Source of the DNA: a bacterium
GTDB lineage: Bacteria; UBP14; UBA6098
Assembly: GCA_023145965.1 (NCBI GenBank)
Contig: JAGLDC010000009.1
Span: 1-35,874, forward strand
Length of the DNA stretch: 35,874 bases
Direction of reading: 5' to 3'
Part shown: one piece after another, positions 16,949 through 25,791 of the stretch
How positions within the stretch are numbered: position 1 is the first letter of the stretch
Layout: each line of letters begins with the position of its first letter
Translations under genes and position numbers: made by a program
The notes under the pieces: generated by a model
Databases searched by the model: none
Seen by the model: the letters and a program-made list of their open reading frames with translations, nothing else
Told to the model about the DNA's origin: nothing

Positions 16949-17680
16949 ATGGTTTTAAAAGGCAAAACAGCGATTATTACCGGTGCTGCACATGGCATTG
17001 GAAAAGCTATCGCGAGGAGATACGCTTCCGAGGGAGCTAATCTTGTTCTTGCGGATTTGGATGCACCTGCGATTAAGGTTATCGCAAATGAATTATCCGC
17101 CCTTGCCTTGGTGGCCGATGTGTCTTCCGATGATGGTGCTAATGAGATTGTTAGTAAGGCCGTAGAAAAATTTGGTTCTTTGGAAATTCTTGTAAATAAT
17201 GCCGGAATAACACGCGACGCACTGGTTCTCAGGATGAAGACTGAAAGCTTTGATGAGGTCCTGAAGGTTAACTTGAGAGGGCCTTTCCTGATGAGCCGTG
17301 CAGCAGCTAAGTTTATGATCAAAGCTCGTTATGGTAAGATTATTAATATGTCGAGTGTTGTGGGTATAATGGGCAATGCTGGACAAGCTAATTATTCTGC
17401 TTCGAAGGCGGGTCTTATCGCACTCACAAAGACGCTCGCTAAAGAGCTTGGTGGACGAGGGGTAAGGGTTAACGCTATAGCCCCCGGCTTTATAAAGACA
17501 GAGATGACCGAGAAGCTTCCGGTATCTGCTGTCGAGGGTTTTTTGAATAAGGTTTTATTGAGCGGCGAACCGGGGACTCCTGGTGATGTCGCAGAAACAG
17601 CTCTTTTCTTAGCTTCTTCAATATCCGATTATATTACCGGAGCGGTTATTCCGGTTGATGGCGGAATGTTGATAGCTTAG
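16949..17680 (+). CDS. fabG: 3-oxoacyl-ACP reductase FabG
   Basis: FabG reduces 3-oxoacyl-ACP to 3-hydroxyacyl-ACP with NADPH in fatty-acid elongation. It has 243 residues, the usual length. The nucleotide motif is TGAAHGIG (11-18), the structural motif NNAG is at 83-86, and the catalytic set is Asn108, Ser136, Tyr149 and Lys153. The ending DYITGAVIPVDGGMLIA is typical of FabG. It starts 12 bases after tRNA-Ala with no Shine-Dalgarno sequence, so it is probably co-transcribed with the tRNA and translated from a very short leader after tRNA processing. A related SDR with another substrate cannot be excluded. Confidence 0.9.
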   Translation: MVLKGKTAIITGAAHGIGKAIARRYASEGANLVLADLDAPAIKVIANELSALALVADVSSDDGANEIVSKAVEKFGSLEILVNNAGITRDALVLRMKTESFDEVLKVNLRGPFLMSRAAAKFMIKARYGKIINMSSVVGIMGNAGQANYSASKAGLIALTKTLAKELGGRGVRVNAIAPGFIKTEMTEKLPVSAVEGFLNKVLLSGEPGTPGDVAETALFLASSISDYITGAVIPVDGGMLIA

Positions 17681-17715
17681 ACAAATTAATACTTTGCAGT
17701 TCATAACTGCTTTAG

Positions 17716-17744
17716 CGACACTCGTCCCCGGGCCGAATGTCGCA
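17716..17744 (+). other. Stem-loop in the fabG-rpsQ spacer
   Basis: GCGACA and TGTCGC pair, with an inner TCG/CGA pairing around TCCCCGGGC. The inner CCCGGGC can instead pair with GCCTCGGG at about 17754-17761, so two exclusive folds are possible. It may be an mRNA 3' structure or a leader element; no function is shown. Confidence 0.4.
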
Positions 17745-17785
17745 TACAGAAAGCCTCGGGATGCACTATTTATAATACAGTGTCT

Positions 17786-17807
17786 CCCGCGTTATGCGGG
17801 TTTTTTT
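17786..17807 (+). terminator. Terminator between fabG and the ribosomal operon
   Basis: CCCGC, loop GTTAT, GCGGG, then seven T residues. It separates fabG from rpsQ. TATAGT at 17823-17828 could be the -10 of the ribosomal operon, although no clear -35 is seen. Confidence 0.85.
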
Positions 17808-17863
17808 ATTAGCTTCTGATAGTATAGTATAGAAACCGCCTGTTTAGATAACTGGAGGATAGA

Positions 17864-18127
17864 ATGAGAAAGAGGACAAGGGTTCGCGAAGGATATGTGA
17901 CCTCGGACCGTATGGAAAAAACGGTTAAAGTAGAGGTTATAAACCTTGTGCGCCATCCGCTTTTTGGTAAAGTAACAAGGCGTCGTTCAACGCTTAAAGC
18001 GCATGATGATTCTAACTCTTGTAGAATCGGCGACCTTGTTCGTGTTATAGAGTCGAGACCCATATCAAAAACTGTAAGGTGGCGCATCTCGGCTATCTTA
18101 GAACGAGCAGTTACGGCGGAGGGATAA
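17864..18127 (+). CDS. rpsQ: 30S ribosomal protein S17
   Basis: S17 is a primary 16S rRNA-binding protein of the small subunit. The 87 residues have the family pattern: [37 protein letters not shown], and [19 protein letters not shown]. It has GGAGG before the ATG and is the first gene of the spc-type operon here. The usual upstream gene rpmC (L29) is absent; a terminator and fabG lie there instead, so the S10 operon must be elsewhere. Confidence 0.97.
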   Translation: MRKRTRVREGYVTSDRMEKTVKVEVINLVRHPLFGKVTRRRSTLKAHDDSNSCRIGDLVRVIESRPISKTVRWRISAILERAVTAEG

Positions 18128-18128
18128 A

Positions 18129-18497
18129 ATGGTTCAGCGAAATTCAGTTTTAAATGTAGCCGATAACTCTGGCGCAAAAAGGGTTATGGTTATCGGTATG
18201 GTTCACGGTTCGAAACTTAAGACCGCGACAATCGGTGATATGGTTACCATTACAGTTAAGGAGGCTCTTCCTGGAGCCGCTGTGAAGAAGGGCGAAGTTG
18301 CTAAGGCCGTAGTTGTCAGGACGAAGAAAGCAGTGCGTCGTCGCGACGGCAGCTATATTCGTTTTGATGATAACGCAGCGGTTTTGGTTAACGATCAAGG
18401 CGAACCTCGCGGAACGAGAGTTTTCGGTCCGGTAGCAAGGGAGCTTAGAGAGCTTAATTATATGAAAATAGTATCTCTTGCACCCGAAGTAATATAA
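18129..18497 (+). CDS. rplN: 50S ribosomal protein L14
   Basis: L14 sits at the subunit interface. The 122 residues match the family end to end, with [15 protein letters not shown] near the start, [26 protein letters not shown] in the middle and [14 protein letters not shown] near the end. It starts one base after the rpsQ stop, indicating co-translation. Confidence 0.98.
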   Translation: MVQRNSVLNVADNSGAKRVMVIGMVHGSKLKTATIGDMVTITVKEALPGAAVKKGEVAKAVVVRTKKAVRRRDGSYIRFDDNAAVLVNDQGEPRGTRVFGPVARELRELNYMKIVSLAPEVI

Positions 18498-18509
18498 GCG
18501 GAGCAGATT

Positions 18510-18848
18510 ATGAGAAAAAACCAACTGCCACCAATTAGAATTAAGAAAAACGATATAGTTAAGGTCATTGCGGGTAATTCCCGTGGTAAAAAGGGCAAAG
18601 TGCTTAAGGTTTATCCACGCACGCGCAGGCTTGTTATTGAAGGTGTGAATTTTATTTTAAGGCACACCAAAGCGACGTCACAGACCAATCAGGGCGGGAT
18701 ACAAGAGCGTGAAGCCCCTATTAGTGTTTCCAATGTTATGCTTATCTGCCCTAAATGTGGCGGAATGACGCGCATTGGAACACATTTTACCGACGACGGC
18801 AGCAAGGCAAGATTTTGCCGTAAATGCCGCGAGATGATCGACGCGTAG
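18510..18848 (+). CDS. rplX: 50S ribosomal protein L24, zinc-ribbon form
   Basis: L24 initiates large-subunit assembly. It has 112 residues. The N-terminal KOW motif is IKKNDIVKVIAGNSRGKKGKVL, followed by VEGVNFILRHTKAT. The C-terminus has a four-cysteine ribbon, CPKCGG and CRKC, a form kept in only some bacteria and likely to bind zinc. It lies in the standard spc order. Confidence 0.97.
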   Translation: MRKNQLPPIRIKKNDIVKVIAGNSRGKKGKVLKVYPRTRRLVIEGVNFILRHTKATSQTNQGGIQEREAPISVSNVMLICPKCGGMTRIGTHFTDDGSKARFCRKCREMIDA

Positions 18849-18857
18849 GAGTGCGAA

Positions 18858-19403
18858 ATGGCATCCAGATACAGAGAATTATATAAGCAAGAAGTTGTTT
18901 CCAAGTTAGCGGAGGGTTTCCATTACGCTAATATTAACGAGGTTCCTAAACTTAGGAAGATCGTTGTTAATATGGGCGTCGGGACAGCATCGCGTAATGC
19001 GAAGCTTCTCGATGGAGCAATTAAGGAGCTCGCGATCATAACAGGTCAAAAACCCAAAATTTGCAAAGCCAAGAAGAGTGTTTCAAATTTTGCGCTTCGC
19101 AAAGGGATGGCTATCGGTGCTGCCTCGACATTGAGGGGCGATAGGATGTTCGACTTTCTTGATAGACTTATTAATATTTCGATACCTAGAATCCGCGATT
19201 TTAGAGGTATGAATCCTAATGCCTTTGATGGCAGAGGGAATTATACTTTCGGTATCGAAGAGCAGATTATTTTCCCTGAGATAAATTATGATTCAATCGA
19301 TCAAATTCGGGGAATGAATATAACGATCGTTACAACAGCAAAAACGGATGAGGAAGCCTTAGGCCTTTTAAAGGCCTTTGGATTCCCATTTAAGTCAAAA
19401 TAA
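18858..19403 (+). CDS. rplE: 50S ribosomal protein L5
   Basis: L5 binds 5S rRNA and contacts the small subunit and P-site tRNA. The 181 residues show KIVVNMGVG, the [23 protein letters not shown] region (5S rRNA contact), and [22 protein letters not shown], all hallmarks of L5. It starts nine bases after rplX, with GGAG before the ATG. Confidence 0.98.
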   Translation: MASRYRELYKQEVVSKLAEGFHYANINEVPKLRKIVVNMGVGTASRNAKLLDGAIKELAIITGQKPKICKAKKSVSNFALRKGMAIGAASTLRGDRMFDFLDRLINISIPRIRDFRGMNPNAFDGRGNYTFGIEEQIIFPEINYDSIDQIRGMNITIVTTAKTDEEALGLLKAFGFPFKSK

Positions 19404-19426
19404 CCGTTATTTTAAGAGGTGATTTC

Positions 19427-19612
19427 ATGGCGAGAAAGAGCCTTATCGCCAAAGCGAACAGGAAACCGAAATTTAGCGCGAGGGCGGTAAACCGTTGTCA
19501 GCGTTGTGGTAGGCCGAGAGGCTATTTAAGAGATTTCGGACTATGTAGAATATGTTTTAGGGAACTTGCCCTGAAGGGTGATATCCCTGGGGTAACGAAG
19601 GCTAGTTGGTAG
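19427..19612 (+). CDS. rpsN: 30S ribosomal protein S14, zinc-binding type Z
   Basis: S14 is needed for small-subunit head assembly. At 61 residues this is the short, zinc-binding type: [20 protein letters not shown] gives the CXXC-X12-CXXC site, and the protein ends with the common KASW. AGAGGTG precedes the ATG. It lies between rplE and rpsH, the standard position. Confidence 0.98.
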   Translation: MARKSLIAKANRKPKFSARAVNRCQRCGRPRGYLRDFGLCRICFRELALKGDIPGVTKASW

Positions 19613-19631
19613 AAAAGGGAGGAATGCAATT

Positions 19632-20027
19632 ATGATGACAGATCCCATTTCCGATATGTTGACACGTGTTCGGAACGGCATTACCGCCGGCAAAAAGACC
19701 GTGAATATGCCTTCGAGTAAAATGAGACATAACATAGCCAGAATTCTAACAGAAGAAAAATTCATTCGCGGATATAAGATTCTTCCTACGGATGGTCCTA
19801 GTCCCGAATTAAGGGTTTATCTTCGCTACAATGAAGGCGTGCCGGTCGTTAGAGGCATAAAGCGTGTCAGTAAACCTGGCAGGAGGGTTTATGCCCGTCT
19901 CGACAAACTTCCGCGTGTAAGAAACGGTCTTGGTGTGGCTATACTTTCAACCTCAAAGGGTGTCCTCACCGACAGACAGGCTAGAATGCTTGGAGTGGGT
20001 GGCGAGGTGCTCTGTTATATATGGTAA
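19632..20027 (+). CDS. rpsH: 30S ribosomal protein S8
   Basis: S8 binds the central domain of 16S rRNA; in E. coli it also represses its own operon. The 131 residues have DPISDMLTRVRNG at the start and the rRNA-binding end STSKGVLTDRQARMLGVGGEVLCYIW. GGGAGG lies nine bases before the first of two ATGs (19632 and 19635), so the first is chosen. Confidence 0.98.
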   Translation: MMTDPISDMLTRVRNGITAGKKTVNMPSSKMRHNIARILTEEKFIRGYKILPTDGPSPELRVYLRYNEGVPVVRGIKRVSKPGRRVYARLDKLPRVRNGLGVAILSTSKGVLTDRQARMLGVGGEVLCYIW

Positions 20028-20037
20028 GGGGTTTATT

Positions 20038-20619
20038 ATGAGCCGTATAGGAAAGAAACCGATAAAATTCCCTTCTTCAGTGAAGGTCGAGATCAATGGC
20101 AAACATGTCAAAGTTAATGGCCCTAAGGGTGTTCTCGAACAGGATATTTCGGAAAGATTGGACATTGAGTTGTTTGATAGCGAGATCATCGTTACAAGAA
20201 GAGATGAGACAATTCCATCGAGACAACAGCACGGTCTTGCGCGATCGCTTATAGACAACATGATCGTGGGTGTGAGTGAGGGATTCGTGAAGAAGCTCGA
20301 GGTGATAGGAGTTGGCTATAAGGTGGAGCAGCGAAATAAAGGAATTCTGCTCTCATTAGGCCACAGTCACCAGATATATTTTGAGCCGCCCGAGGGTGTG
20401 ATTATTGAAGCAGAAACACCTAAGCGTAAAGTAAGCGCGGTGGGAACTCCGAGCCAGCTTCTTACTGGCTATATTAAAGTTTCTGGGTTTGATAAGCAGT
20501 TAGTAGGTCAAGTAGCGGCTAAGTTACGCAGTTTCAGAAAGCCCGATGTTTACAAGAGTAAAGGTATCCGTTACGAGAACGAAAGGATTCAAATTAAGGC
20601 CGGAAAAGCCGCAGGATAA
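20038..20619 (+). CDS. rplF: 50S ribosomal protein L6
   Basis: L6 lies near the factor-binding site of the large subunit. From MSRIGKKPI it has 193 residues with the two-fold repeat of the family and the end motif GQVAAKLRSFRKPDVYKSKGIRY. The frame is open 36 codons upstream, but that part lies inside rpsH, so the ATG preceded by AAGGGG is used. It is about 15 residues longer than typical L6, mainly at the basic C-terminus. Confidence 0.97.
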   Translation: MSRIGKKPIKFPSSVKVEINGKHVKVNGPKGVLEQDISERLDIELFDSEIIVTRRDETIPSRQQHGLARSLIDNMIVGVSEGFVKKLEVIGVGYKVEQRNKGILLSLGHSHQIYFEPPEGVIIEAETPKRKVSAVGTPSQLLTGYIKVSGFDKQLVGQVAAKLRSFRKPDVYKSKGIRYENERIQIKAGKAAG

Positions 20620-20634
20620 TTATTTGAGGTTATT

Positions 20635-20994
20635 ATGAGAAACAAAGCAGTTAGAAATGCGAAGAGGATCGCGCATATCCGCAAAAAGATCCATGGTATA
20701 TCTGAGAAACCAAGGATGGTTGTTAGTAGAAGCGATAGGCATATTTATGCTCAACTCATCGATGATGATAAAGGCTTTACCATTGTGGCTACCTCGACGC
20801 TTGATCCGGTTTTGAAGGAACAACTTAAGGACAAAAACAAGACTCAAGCTGCGAATTTGGTAGGAGTTAGAATAGCTGAGTTGGGTATAGAAAAGGGCGT
20901 ATCGAAGATAGTATTTGATCGCCACGGATTGCTTTATCATGGCAGGGTTAAAGCCCTTGCCGAGGGTGCCCGTAAAGGCGGATTGGACTTCTAA
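20635..20994 (+). CDS. rplR: 50S ribosomal protein L18
   Basis: L18 binds 5S rRNA together with L5. The 119 residues begin with basic sequence and show PRMVVSRSDRHIYAQLIDDDKG, then VGVRIAELGIEKGVSKIVFDRHGLLYHGRVKALAEGARKGGLDF, which matches the family closely. It follows rplF in the standard order. Confidence 0.97.
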   Translation: MRNKAVRNAKRIAHIRKKIHGISEKPRMVVSRSDRHIYAQLIDDDKGFTIVATSTLDPVLKEQLKDKNKTQAANLVGVRIAELGIEKGVSKIVFDRHGLLYHGRVKALAEGARKGGLDF

Positions 20995-21012
20995 TTCATT
21001 ACAGGAGCGAAA

Positions 21013-21543
21013 ATGTCATATAGAGATCGAAGTAAATCAAGAGGTTCGAATAAGCCTATCGAGGATATCTTTGAAGAGAGGGTTATTTCAATTAACCGCG
21101 TCTCTAAGGTAGTCAAAGGCGGCAAGAACATAAGTTTTAATGCTCTTGTTGCAGTTGGGGATAAAGCGGGAAGTGTCGGTATAGGTTTAGGCAAGGCTAA
21201 CGAGGTTGCAAATGCGATTCGCAAAGGAACGGAAGTTGCTCGCAAAGAGATGGTGCAAATTCCTCTCGTGCGTGGAAGGACACTTTGCCATGAGATCGTT
21301 GGTAGGTTTGGTGCAGCTAGAGTCATTTTGAAGCCGGCTTCCCCGGGAACCGGGGTTATAGCTGGTGGAGCGGTTCGAGCAATTCTCGAGGTTTTAGGTG
21401 TTCAGGATGTTTTGACTAAATCGTTGGGGTCAAAAAACTCGATCAATGTAGCTAAAGCGACTCTTGCAGGATTATTGGAACAGGAAAGTCTCCAAATGGT
21501 TGCTAAGAGGCGCTCAATCGATCCCGAAAAAATAAAGAGATAA
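21013..21543 (+). CDS. rpsE: 30S ribosomal protein S5
   Basis: S5 takes part in mRNA entry and decoding accuracy. The 176 residues hold the dsRNA-binding-like N-terminal domain ([33 protein letters not shown]) and the C-terminal domain with [29 protein letters not shown]. Its start is preceded by AGGAG. Confidence 0.98.
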   Translation: MSYRDRSKSRGSNKPIEDIFEERVISINRVSKVVKGGKNISFNALVAVGDKAGSVGIGLGKANEVANAIRKGTEVARKEMVQIPLVRGRTLCHEIVGRFGAARVILKPASPGTGVIAGGAVRAILEVLGVQDVLTKSLGSKNSINVAKATLAGLLEQESLQMVAKRRSIDPEKIKR

Positions 21544-21558
21544 AATAGCGAGGCTGAT

Positions 21559-21750
21559 ATGGAGCGAATTAGAATAACCCTTATTAAAAGCCCGATTGGC
21601 TATAAAAAAGACCAAAAAGATACTGTTCGTGGTTTGGGCTTAAAAAGGATGCATCAGACTGTCGAACATTTCGCCAATGGCCCTATACTTGGTATGGTGA
21701 ATAAGGTTAGGCATCTTGTTAAGGTCGAAAAGATCGGAGACCAGTCATGA
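21559..21750 (+). CDS. rpmD: 50S ribosomal protein L30
   Basis: L30 is a small protein of the large subunit. The 63 residues show RITLIKSPIGYKKDQKDTVRGLGLKRM, the family core. It overlaps the start of rplO by four bases (ATGA), so the two are probably translationally coupled. Confidence 0.96.
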   Translation: MERIRITLIKSPIGYKKDQKDTVRGLGLKRMHQTVEHFANGPILGMVNKVRHLVKVEKIGDQS

Positions 21751-22184
21751 GATTAGGCGAATTGAGCCCCGCGAAGGGTGCGAAGAAGAATCGTAAAAGG
21801 GTTGGTAGAGGCGAGTCTTCTGGCTGGGGAAAGACCTCTGGAAGAGGGTATAATGGCCAACTTTCCAGAAGTGGTGCAAAGCATAGATTTTGGTTTGAGG
21901 GTGGTCAGATGCCGCTTGTTAGGCGTATTCCCAAAAAGGGATTCACACCACCTCACAGGATTATTTTCCAAATAGTTAATGTTCGCGATCTAAATCGCTT
22001 CGAGGAGGGCCAAGAGGTTGATAGCGATCTTCTTAGAAGTAATGGACTTATTTCCGGTAAGAAACCAGTCAAGCTCCTTGGTGATGGTGAGCTTAGGATG
22101 TCGCTTAATATAACTGTCGATGCGGCAACTCCTTCCGCTATCGAAAAGGTTGAAAAATTAGGCGGGAAGGTTAATACCAGATGA
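21747..22184 (+). CDS. rplO: 50S ribosomal protein L15
   Basis: L15 organises 23S rRNA late in assembly. The 145 residues have the flexible basic N-terminus KKNRKRVGRGESSGWGKTSGRG, then FEGGQMPLVRRIPKKGF, and the C-terminal fold with LGDGEL. It overlaps rpmD by four bases at its start and secY by four bases at its end. Confidence 0.98.
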   Translation: MRLGELSPAKGAKKNRKRVGRGESSGWGKTSGRGYNGQLSRSGAKHRFWFEGGQMPLVRRIPKKGFTPPHRIIFQIVNVRDLNRFEEGQEVDSDLLRSNGLISGKKPVKLLGDGELRMSLNITVDAATPSAIEKVEKLGGKVNTR

Positions 22185-23521
22185 GAAGACTTCTCGATTC
22201 AATATCGAATATTTTCAAAATCCCCGATTTGAGGAAGAAGGTTTTCTTCACTCTTGGTATGCTTATTCTTTATAGACTCGGTGGACATATTCCGTTACCT
22301 GGAATCAATCTTCCAGGTTTACAAAGGGCTTTTGGAAGCAGTGAGATGGGTGGTCTTTTCGGTCTTTATGATATGTTTGTTGGAGGTGCCTTTAAGCGCG
22401 CGACTATATTCGCAACAGGCATCATGCCCTATATTACTGCATCGATTATCTTACAACTTCTTGGTGCAGTTATTCCTTATTTCCAAAAACTTCAAAAGGA
22501 AGGCGAAGAGGGTAGGCGTAAGATAACGCAATATACTCGTTATGGAACTCTTTTTATCGGGGCGGCTCAGTCTTTTGGTATGATAACATATCTTTCGAGC
22601 ATGGCTGCCAATTCAGAATTTACTGTTATTGCACCAGCCTTTATTGGCTGGAAATTCACGCTTATGGGTGTTCTTAGCCTAACTACTGGTGCTGCAGTAA
22701 TAATGTGGATGGGTGAGTTGATGACCGAAAAGGGTATCGGTAATGGTATGAGTATCTTGATTTTAGTTGGTATCGTTTCGAGATTGCCGCTATATATCGC
22801 ACAGGAGGGTATGCTTCTGTGGGAGGGTGGAAGGTCGATTTTTGCAGAGGTATTCATTATTCTCGGTCTAATGCTATTCATTGCTGCAGCAATCTTGCTA
22901 TCACAAGGAACGAGACAGATACCCGTGCAGTATGCAAGGAAGGTTGTTGGAAGGAAGGTTTATGGCGGGAGCTCGACACATCTTCCATTAAGAATTAATG
23001 CAGCCGGTGTAATTCCGATTATCTTTGCCAGTTCGGTTATGTTTATTCCAACGGTTATTATTGGTTTCCTTCCGGAGGGCGGAATTAGGAATGTTCTTAA
23101 TACGGCTTTCCAGGGCGGATCTTTTTTCTATAATATTATTTATGCCATTATTATTGTTTTCTTCTCTTACTTTTATACGGCAGTTATATTCAATCCAATC
23201 GATGTCGCCGATAATATGAAAAAATATGGTGGCTTCATTCCTGGAAGAAGACCGGGCAAACAGACTTCTGAGTATATCGATAAAGTTCTTACAAGAGTTA
23301 CGCTGCCCGGTTCAATTGGATTAGCTCTTATTGCTATTATTCCGGTGTGGTTCCTTCAGGGACTTACTGGCGGCTCAGGAATGGCTTATGCTCTTGGCGG
23401 GACGACATTGCTCATTTTAGTTGGAGTTATCATTGATACTCTTCAACAAGTAGAAAGCCATCTTTTAATGAGGCATTATGATGGTTTCATGAAGAAGGGC
23501 AAGATTAGGGCCAGAAGATAG
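22181..23521 (+). CDS. secY: Preprotein translocase channel subunit SecY
   Basis: SecY is the inner-membrane channel of the Sec secretion pathway. It has 446 residues and ten predicted transmembrane helices. Clear marks are YRLGGHIPLPGIN (plug region nearby), GIMPYITASIILQLL, the cytoplasmic loop with QGTRQIPVQYARKVVG, INAAGVIPIIFASS, and YNPIDVAD-like FNPIDVADNMKKYGGFIPGRRPGKQT. It overlaps rplO by four bases. Secreted and barrel proteins in this window depend on it. Confidence 0.98.
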   Translation: MRRLLDSISNIFKIPDLRKKVFFTLGMLILYRLGGHIPLPGINLPGLQRAFGSSEMGGLFGLYDMFVGGAFKRATIFATGIMPYITASIILQLLGAVIPYFQKLQKEGEEGRRKITQYTRYGTLFIGAAQSFGMITYLSSMAANSEFTVIAPAFIGWKFTLMGVLSLTTGAAVIMWMGELMTEKGIGNGMSILILVGIVSRLPLYIAQEGMLLWEGGRSIFAEVFIILGLMLFIAAAILLSQGTRQIPVQYARKVVGRKVYGGSSTHLPLRINAAGVIPIIFASSVMFIPTVIIGFLPEGGIRNVLNTAFQGGSFFYNIIYAIIIVFFSYFYTAVIFNPIDVADNMKKYGGFIPGRRPGKQTSEYIDKVLTRVTLPGSIGLALIAIIPVWFLQGLTGGSGMAYALGGTTLLILVGVIIDTLQQVESHLLMRHYDGFMKKGKIRARR

Positions 23522-23523
23522 TT

Positions 23524-24204
23524 TTGCCGCTCTTTGAAAAAATATATCGAATATTGTTCCTGGGGCCTCCGGGATCCGGAAAAGGAACCTATGCGAGTCG
23601 CTTGGCACAACGCTATGGAGTTCCGCATATTTCCACTGGTGAGATGCTTCGTAAGGTTGTGGATGAGGGAACGCCCTGCGGGGGAGAAATAGAATCTTAT
23701 CTCGACAAAGGAGAGCTTATACCTGATTCTATTATGGCGGAACTTTGCAAGCAGCGCCTTTCAATGGATGACACCAAGCGGGGATTTATACTCGATGGAT
23801 TTCCAAGAACGCTTGTTCAGGCGAAAATGTTAGATGAGATATTCAAAGATGTAGGTATCGGTTATGATTTAATTTTCGGTCTTTGGACACCATATAATAA
23901 GATAGTTCAGAGGGCGTTAAATAGAGCGAATTGTGAGAGTTGCGGAGTAATTTATAATTTAAAGAACAATCCGCCAAAAGTTGAGGGGACCTGCGATAAT
24001 TGCGGAGGTAGGTTAGTAAGGCGCGACGACGATACAGCAGAGACTCTTTGGCATCGTTTAAAGGTTTACGATGAGAAGACTAAACCAATGATCGAATATT
24101 ACTCGGATAAAGATTACTTCTACGAAGTATATTCGGGTGGACCAGTTAAAGAGGGTCTCGACGAGATAATAGATATAATTGACAGTAAGGAGCGGAAAAC
24201 TTGA
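23524..24204 (+). CDS. adk: Adenylate kinase with zinc-binding lid
   Basis: This enzyme interconverts ATP, ADP and AMP. It has 226 residues from a TTG start two bases after secY. The P-loop GPPGSGKGT is at 14-22. AMP-binding segments are HISTGEMLR and GFILDGFPRTLVQA. The lid has two CXXC pairs (CESC and CDNC), the zinc form found in many Gram-positive and deep lineages. The start is uncertain: the family usually begins closer to the P-loop, and a second in-frame TTG lies at 23554. Confidence 0.95.
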   Translation: MPLFEKIYRILFLGPPGSGKGTYASRLAQRYGVPHISTGEMLRKVVDEGTPCGGEIESYLDKGELIPDSIMAELCKQRLSMDDTKRGFILDGFPRTLVQAKMLDEIFKDVGIGYDLIFGLWTPYNKIVQRALNRANCESCGVIYNLKNNPPKVEGTCDNCGGRLVRRDDDTAETLWHRLKVYDEKTKPMIEYYSDKDYFYEVYSGGPVKEGLDEIIDIIDSKERKT

Positions 24205-24995
24205 TTGAAACCAAGTCGGCAAAAGAGATTGAACTAATGCGCCGTTCAGGGATGGTAGTTGCTGAGACGATATATGCTCTTTGTAAAAATTCAAGAATTG
24301 GAATTACGACAGAAGAATTAAATCAGGTTGCTGGGGATACTATTGCTTCTTATGGCGCGAAGAGCGCATTTTTAGGGTATAGAACAGCAGGTGTGAAGAA
24401 GGGATTTCCGGGTATCGTTTGTATATCGGTAAACGAAGAGGTTGTCCATGGCATACCGGGAAAACGCGTTATTGAAGACGGAGATTTAATTAGTTTCGAT
24501 GTCGGGGTCGAGTTGGATGGTTTTATGGGTGATGCTGCAGGTTCGATCATTGTTGGAACGCCGAAGCGTGAAGCCAAAAGATTACTCGAGGTCACATTGC
24601 AGTCGCTTCATAACGGTATCGAAAGGGCTGTTGTCGGCAATAGGATTAAAGATATAGGACGAGCAGTTCAATTAACAGCGGAATCAGCAGGTTTTGGGGT
24701 CGTTCGGGATTTAGTTGGCCATGGAATCGGAAGAAAGCTTCATGAGGATCCACAAGTCCCAAACTATGTTTACAGAGGTTTTTCTCCGAAGATAATATCT
24801 GGGATGGCCATAGCGATCGAACCCATGATATCAGCGGGAGACTGGGATGTTAGAGAACTTAATGACGATTGGACGATAGTTACTGCGGATGGATCGCTTT
24901 CAGCTCATTTTGAACATACTATCGCTATAACAGATAATGGACCTACGATATTAACTTTAAGAGAAAACGGAAATGAAGGCTTTGACCTTAACTAA
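24201..24995 (+). CDS. map: Methionine aminopeptidase, type I
   Basis: Map removes N-terminal methionine from new proteins. The 264 residues include the metal ligands in FDVGVELDGFMGDAA, HGIGRKLHEDPQVPNY, EPMISAGD and the final glutamate in FEHTIAIT. The start is TTG at 24201, overlapping the adk stop (TTGA) and preceded by AAGGAG. The spc order adk-map-infA is common outside the proteobacteria. Confidence 0.97.
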   Translation: MIETKSAKEIELMRRSGMVVAETIYALCKNSRIGITTEELNQVAGDTIASYGAKSAFLGYRTAGVKKGFPGIVCISVNEEVVHGIPGKRVIEDGDLISFDVGVELDGFMGDAAGSIIVGTPKREAKRLLEVTLQSLHNGIERAVVGNRIKDIGRAVQLTAESAGFGVVRDLVGHGIGRKLHEDPQVPNYVYRGFSPKIISGMAIAIEPMISAGDWDVRELNDDWTIVTADGSLSAHFEHTIAITDNGPTILTLRENGNEGFDLN

Positions 24996-25012
24996 AGTTT
25001 TGAGTGGTATAG

Positions 25013-25231
25013 ATGGCTAAAGATACAAGTTTACAAATTGAAGGAGTCGTTTTAGAGGCATTGCCTAATACCACATTTTTGGTGGAATTAGAAAACGGCC
25101 ATAAGATTTTGGCATATTTATCCGGCAAGATGAGGAAGTTTTATATTAGGATATTGCCGGGAGATAGAGTGACCATTGAATTGTCACCATATGATATTGA
25201 AAAAGGGCGGATCGTTTATCGATATAAATAA
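25013..25231 (+). CDS. infA: Translation initiation factor IF-1
   Basis: IF-1 blocks the A site during initiation. The 72 residues form the usual OB fold: [59 protein letters not shown]. It lies between map and rpmJ, as in many bacteria. No strong Shine-Dalgarno is seen before its ATG. Confidence 0.97.
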   Translation: MAKDTSLQIEGVVLEALPNTTFLVELENGHKILAYLSGKMRKFYIRILPGDRVTIELSPYDIEKGRIVYRYK

Positions 25232-25256
25232 CGGTTTTGTCCTAGGAGGTAATATA

Positions 25257-25370
25257 ATGAAAGTTAGAGCATCAGTTAAAAAAATTTGTGATAAATGCAG
25301 AATCGTCCGGAGAAAAGGGCGTGTTCGCGTAATTTGCAAGAACCCCAGGCATAAACAACGCCAGGGATAG
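25257..25370 (+). CDS. rpmJ: 50S ribosomal protein L36, zinc form
   Basis: L36 is the smallest large-subunit protein. From MKVRASVKK it has 37 residues with a zinc site of Cys11, Cys14, Cys27 and His32. The ATG is preceded by AGGAGG at good spacing; a longer frame begins inside infA and is not used. Confidence 0.96.
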   Translation: MKVRASVKKICDKCRIVRRKGRVRVICKNPRHKQRQG

Positions 25371-25379
25371 GAGAGATAT

Positions 25380-25766
25380 ATGGCAAGAATATCGGGAATA
25401 GACCTGCCAAAGAATAAGCGCATCGATGTAGCTCTTACCTACATATTCGGTATCGGACAAACTTCGAGCAAAAAGATACTTGAGGTTACACAAATCGATT
25501 CCGCGACAAGAGTTCACGAACTCACTGAGGCAGACGTTTCGCGCCTTAGACAGGAAATAGATGCGAATTATCAGGTCGAAGGTAACCTAAGAGCCAAACG
25601 AGCAGGAGATATCAAAAGACTTATAGAGATCGGTTCTTATAGAGGTCTTAGACATAAAGTAGGTTTACCTGTCAGAGGTCAGAGAACACGGACTAATGCC
25701 CGTTCGAGGAAAGGCGCAAAACGCACAGTCGGATTGGGTAGGAAGAAGCTTGGCAAGAAGGGTTAA
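25380..25766 (+). CDS. rpsM: 30S ribosomal protein S13
   Basis: S13 lies in the head of the small subunit and contacts L5 and P-site tRNA. The 128 residues contain [21 protein letters not shown], the [25 protein letters not shown] motif and a basic tail. It starts nine bases after rpmJ and opens the alpha-operon part of the cluster. Confidence 0.98.
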   Translation: MARISGIDLPKNKRIDVALTYIFGIGQTSSKKILEVTQIDSATRVHELTEADVSRLRQEIDANYQVEGNLRAKRAGDIKRLIEIGSYRGLRHKVGLPVRGQRTRTNARSRKGAKRTVGLGRKKLGKKG

Positions 25767-25791
25767 TTCCCAATTATTTAGGAGGAAATAA

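Noticed and set aside
19930-20037. N-terminal extension of L6
   Set aside because: It lies within rpsH in another frame and has no similarity to L6; the ATG at 20038 has AAGGGG before it.
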